Shown here piece by piece: positions 1 through 5,252 of a stretch of DNA of 5,905 nucleotides; the stretch's first letter is position 1; each line of letters begins with the position of its first letter. Source of the stretch: Nitrospirales bacterium. GTDB taxonomy: Bacteria > Nitrospirota > Nitrospiria > Nitrospirales > UBA8639. A program made the position numbers and the translations under genes. The notes below the pieces were generated by a model. The model did no database searches. It had not been told where the DNA came from and saw nothing but the letters and a program-made list of their open reading frames with translations. The stretch lies in the NCBI GenBank assembly GCA_013817135.1, contig JACDDF010000169.1, forward strand, positions 1 to 5,905. The letters are read 5' to 3'.

Positions 1-22
1 ATCTGGGAAAGAGGACTGAAGG

Positions 23-916
23 CTAGCCCGCGCCGGGCATCGCATTTTGCAGAAACAGCGCATCGAATTGATTGGCAAGCGGAACATGGCGACGACTCAA
101 TACGGTTTTTGCCTGTTCCATCAATTGAAGAAGATTCGCCTCACTGTGGCTGTTCATCTCAAAAAGTTTTTCTGACTCATGCACACCATCTTTCAGTTTT
201 CTCAAGATTTGGGCAAAGGCAAACGGATCGATTCCCAAGCAACTTTCTGCAAGATCCACCTGTGCTAAGAAAGTCTTATCCGAGGCATGGGTGATAATTA
301 AACTAGCCAAAATCACCCCTAACCCCACGCAGTTGAAAAATTTCTCCGGTCCTTCGGAATCCGGGAGGAGTCGAGCCTCATCACTGAATTGAACCGCCAT
401 ACAAATTTTTGAGGGAAAGTTCCAATCCGTGAGCAACCAACTCCCGACTAGAGCATGAGAGACCCCCAAAATCTCTTGCTCATGTGCGACGACCTCCGCA
501 TGCAACGATTGATCGAGGGCCTCTGAGTGATAGAGGTCTGGATTCAGGCGGTCCAGAGCTAACATACCGATATCCTGCGTGAGCCCCGCTAGAAACAGTT
601 CTTCGGTATCTTTTTGCCCACAGACTTCCCCAATGGCGCGACATGCGGACGCTACCAGAAGACTTCGACGCCAAAACAAGTCCAAATCTAAACCCGTTGA
701 GCCTTCATTTCGGAAATGTCGGACGAGCGTAAAAGATAACGCTGTGGCCAGGATTCCATTATAACCAATAAGAATAGCCGCCTTGGGCAACGTGGTCACC
801 TGGCATTTATACGGAAAAAGTGAAGAATTGGCCAATTGCAATATTTTTGCTGTGAGCGCGGAATCACTCGACAAAACCTGGACAATCTCTTCCACATCCG
901 GAAACGATGATTCCAT
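23..916 (-). CDS. HDOD domain protein, main body (5' end out of frame)
   Basis: HDOD proteins are non-catalytic relatives of HD phosphohydrolases, usually signalling or regulatory scaffolds. Visible in order from the ATG at 916: the family core 'LTAKILQLANSSLF' (residues 21-34), 'LPKAAILIGYNGI' (43-55), the helix 'LFWRRSLL' (80-87), 'LFLAGLTQDIGMLALDRL' (107-124) and 'EILGVSHALVGSWLLTDWNFP' split over 148-168. The catalytic His-Asp of true HD enzymes is replaced (Gln-Asp at 114-115), as expected for this family. The C-terminal 100 residues look like the helical region that in relatives leads into a GGDEF domain, but the ORF stops at TAG (23-25) with no output domain. The ATG at 916 is probably not the original start: the usual N-terminal 'NLPSSPAV' segment lies upstream in another frame, and joining the two gives about 327 residues. 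An internal start is possible, because the G-run AAGGGGGG sits 11 bases before this ATG. HDOD assignment is firm; the signal sensed is unknown. Confidence 0.85.
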   Translation of the reverse strand: MESSFPDVEEIVQVLSSDSALTAKILQLANSSLFPYKCQVTTLPKAAILIGYNGILATALSFTLVRHFRNEGSTGLDLDLFWRRSLLVASACRAIGEVCGQKDTEELFLAGLTQDIGMLALDRLNPDLYHSEALDQSLHAEVVAHEQEILGVSHALVGSWLLTDWNFPSKICMAVQFSDEARLLPDSEGPEKFFNCVGLGVILASLIITHASDKTFLAQVDLAESCLGIDPFAFAQILRKLKDGVHESEKLFEMNSHSEANLLQLMEQAKTVLSRRHVPLANQFDALFLQNAMPGAG

Positions 917-1007
917 TAATTGAATAACCCCCCTTCGCCACAGCTGGCGAACTGGGCAAATTGGGGCATGTACGAAGTCGTTCTTTTAGTTCAACATGAT
1001 CGGTCAT
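864..1007 (-). pseudogene. 5' fragment of the HDOD gene, frameshifted
   Basis: From the ATG at 1007 the frame reads MTDHVELKERLRTC, then NLPSSPAVAKG. This is the conserved N-terminal start of HDOD domains (Leu-Pro-x-x-Pro-Ala-Val). The match ends at the run of six G (minus strand; bases 928-933). Past that point this frame gives unrelated residues and stops at 864-866, while the neighbouring frame continues as VIQLMESSFPDVEEIV, which fits the family exactly. Removing one G (six to five) joins AVAKG to VIQL without a gap. The start is supported by AGGAG at 1018-1022, 10 bases upstream. The frame is open further upstream to a TTG at 1184, but that extension resembles no HDOD N-terminus and is not needed. 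Whether this is a true mutation, a slippery or phase-variable tract, or a sequencing error cannot be decided here. Confidence 0.75.
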
Positions 1008-1017
1008 ACACAGTCTT

Positions 1018-1022
1018 CTCCT
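1018..1022 (-). promoter_or_regulatory. Ribosome binding site of the HDOD gene
   Basis: AGGAG on the minus strand lies 10 bases before the ATG at 1007. It sets the start of the full-length HDOD reading and argues against the ATG at 916 being the only start. Confidence 0.55.
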
Positions 1023-1394
1023 AGGAAACCCGTCGTGATTGCTTACATCGATTGAATTGCGCCTGTTTGTAGACATTTCGGAATGTTCGTGGAGGAAGTT
1101 AACCACCATTTTTAAATCAACAAACTTTTCGCACCTGTACCTTCCGATGAACTCCTTAATGGCACCTTCCACCTTGATCCTCAAAGGTATGCCATGATTT
1201 TCATATAGGATTGGGTGAGTGAATCAGGCCCATTCACCAGGCCCCCGGAAAATGAATCAACCGCCTAAACCAGAAAACCTCGAATCCTTTGCATATGGCC
1301 CGAAAAACCTCATCCCAAGCCTATGCGCCGGAGAAAATCCCGAGAGAAATAATCCTTAGTTCAGGGAAATTGCGGGAAAACTGAAAGGGAGACC
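1023..1394. other. Gene-poor stretch between S16 protease and HDOD genes
   Basis: No convincing gene is seen on either strand. On the minus strand an open frame runs from a TTG at 1184 into the HDOD 5' fragment; it has no recognisable domain. At 1219-1237 there is a perfect inverted repeat, GTGAAT-CAGGCCC-ATTCAC. It overlaps a direct repeat of CAGGCCC (1225-1231 and 1238-1244), two copies 13 bases apart. No T-run follows the inverted repeat on either strand, so it is not a normal intrinsic terminator. I found no -35/-10 pair for the HDOD gene good enough to annotate, and no clear terminator after the protease gene at 1395. Confidence 0.5.
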
Positions 1395-2078
1395 TTACGG
1401 AAGAGCGGCTAAATGGTGACCGGTCAGCCCGAAATAGGCTTCATCGACCGTCCCAACGGGGGAGACATGCATCAGAAACGGCGTACGCCAGTCTCCATCA
1501 CGTACATCATACTCGCTGGGAACCAACACACGCTGAAAGTGGTGTTCGTAGGCAGCTAAAATTTTGAGTTGAAGTCCCCCCACGGCTCCGATAGATCCTC
1601 TTTCCGTGATCGTTCCGGTGAGGGCTCGACCTTCAAGGAGATGATCCCCCTTGATCATGGATACCACGCTCAGGCCCACCATGGCCGAAAGACTCTCCCC
1701 ATATATCGTCTGACCGGAATAGGGAAATTTCAGAAGGACAGTCCAGGATTCGGACGGAAGATTGGCGGCGGCAAACGCCCGAGTGATGGCTGCGTGAATC
1801 GACTGACGGGCAAACAAGGAAAAATTTCCTGGCTCGGTATGAAATTGGACTTGAAGGCCGTTGCGATCCTGGCGTTCATAGACATCAATCACCACTTGGC
1901 TCACCATGCCGACCGGCCTGAATTGTTTGTTGAGAGATGTCCCCAGGATGGGAATGATTAAATGAGGAATCTGTTGAACAGACGGACTGGCTCCAAGACT
2001 GTTGGCAAACACCAAACTCATGGTCAAGGCCAAGGCAAGGAGCCTAGAGATCCTCTTCCTGTCAGCCTGAATATTCAT
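1395..2078 (-). CDS. Exported stand-alone Lon-type (S16) serine protease domain protein
   Basis: This 227-residue protein starts with a signal peptide: basic Arg-Lys-Arg at 7-9, a hydrophobic stretch at about 13-28, and possible cleavage after Ala30. The rest matches the proteolytic domain of Lon. 'WTVLLKFP' (112-119) corresponds to the strand before the active site. 'YGESLSAMVGL' (126-136) carries the nucleophile Ser129, in the position of Ser679 of E. coli Lon. 'LTGTITERGSIGAVGGLQLKILAA' spans 153-176, split by the Gly-Gly turn, with Lys172 as the dyad lysine (Lys722 in E. coli). 'RVLVPSEYD' (183-191) matches the following strand. The Ser-Lys dyad is therefore intact, but the AAA+ ATPase and the Lon N-domain are absent. 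By inference it is an ATP-independent peptidase or self-processing protein outside the cytoplasm. The usual GPSAG is GESLS here, closer to divergent S16 branches. AAGGA at 2088-2092 lies 9 bases before the ATG. It appears to be monocistronic. Substrate unknown. Confidence 0.78.
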   Translation of the reverse strand: MNIQADRKRISRLLALALTMSLVFANSLGASPSVQQIPHLIIPILGTSLNKQFRPVGMVSQVVIDVYERQDRNGLQVQFHTEPGNFSLFARQSIHAAITRAFAAANLPSESWTVLLKFPYSGQTIYGESLSAMVGLSVVSMIKGDHLLEGRALTGTITERGSIGAVGGLQLKILAAYEHHFQRVLVPSEYDVRDGDWRTPFLMHVSPVGTVDEAYFGLTGHHLAALP

Positions 2079-2135
2079 TCCTAGATATCCTTTGAATAAA
2101 AGAGGGATTTCCCCTACTTTTTATAACCTTATGCC

Positions 2136-2165
2136 ATTATAACTTACAATCTAGTTTTTTGTCGC
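2136..2165 (-). promoter_or_regulatory. Candidate sigma70-type promoter of the S16 protease gene
   Basis: On the minus strand there is a perfect -10 box TATAAT (2136-2141) with GCGACA (2160-2165; four of six matches to TTGACA) 18 bases upstream. A short A-run lies inside the spacer. The predicted start near 2129 gives a leader of about 50 bases to the ATG at 2078. The assignment is from sequence match only. Confidence 0.5.
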
Positions 2166-2498
2166 CTGTCAGCTTCTGAGCGCCTCGAGAGCTCCACCTC
2201 TCATACGTCCCCCTTGATATTCCTTACCAAACATCTTCGAATTTTGGCCCGGAATGCCCCATACATTATGTAAAAAACTCAATAACCCCAAGCTCTAAAC
2301 ACAGATTCGTCCGGAATGTGTCCTGAACAGACCGAAAGGTCCAGTAGGACAGGAGAGCAAGCCTCCACTCTTACCGCTGACTAAGGCCCCGGATCGACTT
2401 ATTCGGGGAGTGCAGCCAAATAGGGTTGTCCATTCGACCACAAAAAAATGTGTCGCAAGCGGATGCAGCAGGAGGTGCGCCTGCAAACGAGATAGCCG
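2166..2498. other. Non-coding stretch with several hairpins
   Basis: No convincing gene lies here: the one longer minus-strand frame (2295-2486) begins with TTG, has no ribosome site and resembles nothing. Inverted repeats are dense. They are TACATTATGTA at 2262-2272; a GAAA-loop hairpin at 2319-2351; GGAG/CTCC at 2352-2366; an eight-pair hairpin with CCCC/GGGG base at 2387-2408; and a bulged stem with an A-loop at 2435-2455. On the minus strand GCAGG/CCTGC (2470-2486 region) is followed only much later by a seven-T run (2442-2448), so a terminator for the stress-protein unit is possible but weak. Confidence 0.45.
2314..2435 (+). ncRNA. Possible structured RNA (speculative)
   Basis: Read on the plus strand, GAATG (2314-2318) can pair with CATTC (2431-2435), enclosing three hairpins. 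The first is TGTCCT/AGGACA with inner GACC-GAAA-GGTC (2319-2351), closing on a GNRA-type tetraloop. The second is GGAG/CTCC (2352-2366). The third is CCCCGGAT/ATTCGGGG (2387-2408), which has eight unbroken pairs only on the plus strand because one pair is G-U; on the minus strand it becomes A-C. No known RNA family is recognised, and no strong plus-strand promoter or terminator is visible. The fold was found by eye, so chance is a real alternative. Confidence 0.18.
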
Positions 2499-2591
2499 TT
2501 ACTGGCAGGGGCTGGGACACCAGAAGACCAGATAGAGAAAAACTAACACTCCTATCGCGACGGCACCAATAAGATACCAGGTTTTATTCAT
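2499..2591 (-). CDS. Small single-pass membrane protein, 30 residues
   Basis: From the ATG at 2591 the frame reads MNKTWYLIGAVAIGV, then LVFLYLVFWCPSPCQ and TAA. Residues 5-24 form one continuous hydrophobic helix with aromatic residues at both borders, and the C-terminal tail holds CPSPC. A charged N-terminus (Lys3) would favour an N-in orientation. GAGG lies 4 bases before the ATG, which is closer than ideal. The ORF starts 48 bases after the stop of the tandem stress-protein gene on the same strand with no terminator between, so it is probably co-transcribed. No family is recognised and no function is proposed. The evidence is the clean membrane helix, the start codon and the context; a chance ORF remains possible at this length. 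Confidence 0.5.
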   Translation of the reverse strand: MNKTWYLIGAVAIGVLVFLYLVFWCPSPCQ

Positions 2592-2639
2592 ACGACCTCG
2601 GAAAAGGATTGTATATCCAGATTTGTCCTTTAGACCGGT

Positions 2640-3506
2640 TCATTCACGCACAAACAAGATTGAAGACTCAGTGTGATGCACCACGGAATGGGAGACGCTC
2701 CCCAAAAGAAAGCGACTCACGCCGGATCGGCTATGCGTTCGCATCAGGATCACATCAGCCGCATATTTGGTCGCTTCTTCAATGATCGTGTGTGAGGGTG
2801 CCCCGACGACGACGACCCCTTTGGCCTCATGTCCCATTTGCTTCAATTCCGTGCTGATACCGTTCGTGAATTTCTCCCCATAGGCGATGATCTCTTTTCG
2901 AAATTCCGGAGAAATCATCGCCCCCACCGGCCAGACCGGTTCTGAAAATGGAATCACATGCAGAACGATCGCAGAGAACGGTTCCCGAAAGGGCTTCTTT
3001 TTCATAAATCGCACGACCGCTTCGCCGTCTTCCTGGCTTTCAACGGGGATGCACACCTGTTGGATCTTGCGAATGGGCTTCTTAATGATCAGAGTCGAAC
3101 ACGACGCATGCGTCATGACACGATGCGAGACGCTCCCGAATATCTGCTCCTGAAACTGTCCTATTCCTCTGGCGCCCAGCACCACAAGATCTATGCCCTT
3201 CTCCTGGACTATGGTGAGAATGACCTCGGCAGGCGTGCCTTTTTCAAGTCGTTTCATGACCGATCCCGGATGAAGAGGCAAGAGCGAAACCGCTTGATCA
3301 ATGATGCGTTCGCCTTCTTCCCTCATCGACTTATCCACTGCCATCGACAAATCTTTCGCAACACCCGCACCCATGGCCGGATAGGGAATTCCCGGCACAT
3401 TCACCACATACAAGACCATCAAGCTCTCTGCCGGGCTGAGGGCTTCAAACGCTCGTGTGGCATCTACTGATTGATCCGATCCATCAACGGCCAATAGGTA
3501 TTTCAT
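2640..3506 (-). CDS. Tandem universal stress protein (two UspA domains)
   Basis: This 288-residue cytoplasmic protein has two Usp folds in a row. Domain 1 (about 1-145) opens with 'YLLAVDGSDQS' (3-13) and carries the full nucleotide-binding signature Gly-2x-Gly-9x-Gly-Ser at 111-125 (GARG ... GS), so it probably binds ATP. Domain 2 (about 148-288) has the matching 'MRTHSRSGVSRFLLGSVS' stretch (255-272), but the first two glycines are Arg256 and Ser259. Its nucleotide site is therefore probably changed or lost, as in other tandem Usp proteins where one half is degenerate. I chose the ATG at 3506 because GGGAG (3515-3519) sits 8 bases upstream and MKYLLAVDGS is the normal family start. An upstream start at 3530 would add eight residues with no support and lies before the predicted transcript start. 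Such proteins are linked to survival under stress or slow growth; the exact role here is not visible. Confidence 0.92.
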   Translation of the reverse strand: MKYLLAVDGSDQSVDATRAFEALSPAESLMVLYVVNVPGIPYPAMGAGVAKDLSMAVDKSMREEGERIIDQAVSLLPLHPGSVMKRLEKGTPAEVILTIVQEKGIDLVVLGARGIGQFQEQIFGSVSHRVMTHASCSTLIIKKPIRKIQQVCIPVESQEDGEAVVRFMKKKPFREPFSAIVLHVIPFSEPVWPVGAMISPEFRKEIIAYGEKFTNGISTELKQMGHEAKGVVVVGAPSHTIIEEATKYAADVILMRTHSRSGVSRFLLGSVSHSVVHHTESSILFVRE

Positions 3507-3530
3507 ACATAAGTCTCCCGGGTGTGACAC

Positions 3531-3559
3531 ATTCTTTGTGCCGTGTGTATTGATGGCAA
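3531..3559 (-). promoter_or_regulatory. Candidate promoter of the tandem Usp gene
   Basis: On the minus strand TTGCCA (3554-3559; five of six to TTGACA) is followed after 17 bases by AAGAAT (3531-3536; four of six to TATAAT). It lies in the 111-base gap between the flavoprotein stop and the Usp start and would give a leader of about 20 bases. No clear terminator for the upstream operon is seen in this gap, so read-through is also possible. Confidence 0.35.
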
Positions 3560-3617
3560 ATTACTCTTCGTACTTTTTCCAACGACCGACTCTGGCGTGC
3601 GCACGATTTTCTTGTTC

Positions 3618-5252
3618 CTATCTGACTTCTTTGACCATATCGATGGCACCGCAGGGACATTCCTCCGCACACACCCCGCAGCCTTTGCAATAGTCATAAT
3701 TCACTTCGTATCGTTGACCGGGCCCCAATTTGATAATGGCGTTGTCCGGACACACGCCATAACAGGTATCGCACTCAAAGCAATTCCCGCAAGAGAGACA
3801 TCGCCGGGATTCGAGCAATGCCGTGTCCTTATCCAATCCACCCACCACCTCGTCGAAGCTAGCCCGACGCCTGGCCAGATCCAGGTAGGGCTGCCGACTC
3901 TTATCCGCATCGGTGTAATACCAGGTATTGAGACGATCATAAGTCGCAACGGCATTGGGCAATGATTTCTTATACTCACTTCCGCGGAGATACGCATCAA
4001 TTTGCCTTGCCGCTTTTTTCCCATGGCCGGTGGCCACCGTTACCGTGCGTTCTGCAGGAACCATATCCCCTCCGGCAAACACTCCCGCACGCCCGGTCAT
4101 CATCGAGGCATCGACTTGAATCACGCCATCGGACGAAATATCCACTCCCGGCACATTCTGTAAAAACCCGGTATCCACTTCCTGCCCCACCGCCAGAATA
4201 ACCGTGTCGGCTTCCAAGGTTTCAAACCGGCCCGTGGGTTGAGGGCGCCCCTGCTCATCCAGCGTCATTTCTTCTACGGTCAATGTCGTATCATCCACCT
4301 GTCTGATTGTATTGAGCCATCGTGTCAGCACACCCTCCTCCAACGCTTCTTCCACTTCAAAGTCATGGGCGGGCATGTGCCCCCGATCACGCCGATAAAT
4401 CAGGATCGTTTCCTCGGCCCCCAGGCGCTTGGCGGTTCGCGCAGCATCAATGGCCGTATCACCTCCACCATAGACGACTACCCGCCGACCAATCTTGGGA
4501 ACAGCCTGGCCATCCATTCCCTTCAGAAATCCCAAGGCATCGATCATCCGGCCGGCATCCCGGCCGGGGATATCCACCCGTTTACTCAGATGAGCGCCAA
4601 TGGCCAGAAACACCGCATCGAATCCGCCTTCTTGAATGGTCGTCTCTAAATTCTCGACTTTTTGATTCAGATGGATCGAGACGCCCATGGCGACAATTCT
4701 GGCAATTTCGGCGTCCACGATATTGCGGGGGAGACGGTATTGTGGAATTCCGAACCGCATCATGCCTCCCGGTTTTGGACCGGCTTCAATCATCGTGACC
4801 GCATGACCCAGACGGGCGAGATGATAGGCGGCAGATAGCCCACTGGGTCCCGCGCCGACGACCAGGACACGCTTTCCGGTGGGCACGCCCGCCTCCACCT
4901 GCCAACCCTGCTCAATCGCGTAATCGCCTAAAAATCGCTCAACAGCATGAATGCTCACGGGCTCATCGAGTTGGCCCCGGTTGCAAGCCGTTTCACAGGG
5001 GTGATAACACACGCGACCATGAATCGCCGGGAAGGGATTATCTTCCATAATTTTTCGCCAGGCCTGTTCATATTTCCCTTCCTCCGCCTCATACAACCAG
5101 CCTTGAATATTTTCGCCAGCCGGGCAACCCTGATTGCAGGGTGGAAGGTGATCAACATAGATCGGACGCATCGTCCGCCAGTTGCCGGTATGATTAGCCA
5201 GGCTTGAAGCGGGGTTCAATGTAATGGCAAAGGGCTTCTGTTCCATCATCAT
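3618..5252 (-). CDS. NAD(P)H-dependent iron-sulfur flavoprotein with C-terminal PorD-like ferredoxin domain
   Basis: The 544-residue protein has four parts. An N-terminal Fer4_20-type Fe-S domain (about 30-115) has cysteines 39, 43, 82, 86 and 90. A GltD-type FAD fold has GAGPSG at 133-138 and 'PGGMMRFGIP' at 161-170. A nucleotide fold has GGGDTA at 262-267, followed by 'YRRDRGHMPA' (286-295), where the arginines would suit NADPH, and then 'GVFAGGDM' (390-397), which completes the FAD site. A C-terminal ferredoxin domain follows, with clusters at Cys491/494/497/501 and Cys522/525/528/532. The N-terminal half resembles the sulfur-oxidation flavoprotein DsrL and the glutamate synthase small subunit; the tail resembles the delta subunit of pyruvate:ferredoxin oxidoreductase. 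Next to the beta subunit, it most likely moves electrons between NAD(P)H and the oxidoreductase or ferredoxin, rather than making glutamate. It begins with three Met codons (5252, 5249, 5246). The first overlaps the upstream stop as ATGA, but AGAGG (5254-5258) is best spaced (7 bases) for the third. Confidence 0.88.
   Translation of the reverse strand: MMMEQKPFAITLNPASSLANHTGNWRTMRPIYVDHLPPCNQGCPAGENIQGWLYEAEEGKYEQAWRKIMEDNPFPAIHGRVCYHPCETACNRGQLDEPVSIHAVERFLGDYAIEQGWQVEAGVPTGKRVLVVGAGPSGLSAAYHLARLGHAVTMIEAGPKPGGMMRFGIPQYRLPRNIVDAEIARIVAMGVSIHLNQKVENLETTIQEGGFDAVFLAIGAHLSKRVDIPGRDAGRMIDALGFLKGMDGQAVPKIGRRVVVYGGGDTAIDAARTAKRLGAEETILIYRRDRGHMPAHDFEVEEALEEGVLTRWLNTIRQVDDTTLTVEEMTLDEQGRPQPTGRFETLEADTVILAVGQEVDTGFLQNVPGVDISSDGVIQVDASMMTGRAGVFAGGDMVPAERTVTVATGHGKKAARQIDAYLRGSEYKKSLPNAVATYDRLNTWYYTDADKSRQPYLDLARRRASFDEVVGGLDKDTALLESRRCLSCGNCFECDTCYGVCPDNAIIKLGPGQRYEVNYDYCKGCGVCAEECPCGAIDMVKEVR

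Noticed and set aside
1008..1184. N-terminal extension of the HDOD gene from a TTG at 1184
   Set aside because: The ATG at 1007 has AGGAG at suitable distance and begins immediately before the family's usual N-terminal segment; the extension resembles nothing known.
1569..1961. Plus-strand open frame of 130 codons opposite the S16 protease gene
   Set aside because: Shadow of the minus-strand protease, whose catalytic motifs are clear; the translated product is low in hydrophobic pattern and matches no family.
2262..2290. Second possible minus-strand promoter (CATAAT with TTGGGG upstream) for the S16 gene
   Set aside because: The -35 matches only three of six bases and the leader would be about 180 bases; the TATAAT at 2136-2141 is much better.
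2295..2486. Minus-strand frame of 63 codons in the intergenic stretch
   Set aside because: Starts with TTG, has no clear ribosome site, no recognisable pattern, and overlaps the hairpin-rich region.
2435..2486. Intrinsic terminator after the small membrane ORF
   Set aside because: The GCAGG/CCTGC stem is only five pairs and is more than 20 bases from the T-run, and the stem nearest the T-run places the Ts in the loop; not a normal terminator.
2958..3470. Plus-strand open frame of 170 codons opposite the Usp gene
   Set aside because: It lies wholly antisense to a well-supported gene, has no recognisable domain and no ribosome site that stands out; its length is explained by the composition of the real gene.
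4322..4798. Long plus-strand frames opposite the flavoprotein gene
   Set aside because: Rich in Pro, Arg, Ser and His in the way typical of out-of-frame reading of a GC-balanced gene; the opposite strand encodes clear FAD and NAD(P) motifs.
3618..5252. Glutamate synthase small subunit (gltD) as the name for the flavoprotein
   Set aside because: The core matches, but the C-terminal two-cluster ferredoxin domain, the reduced N-terminal cysteines and the overlap with a 2-oxoacid oxidoreductase beta subunit do not fit a GltD role.
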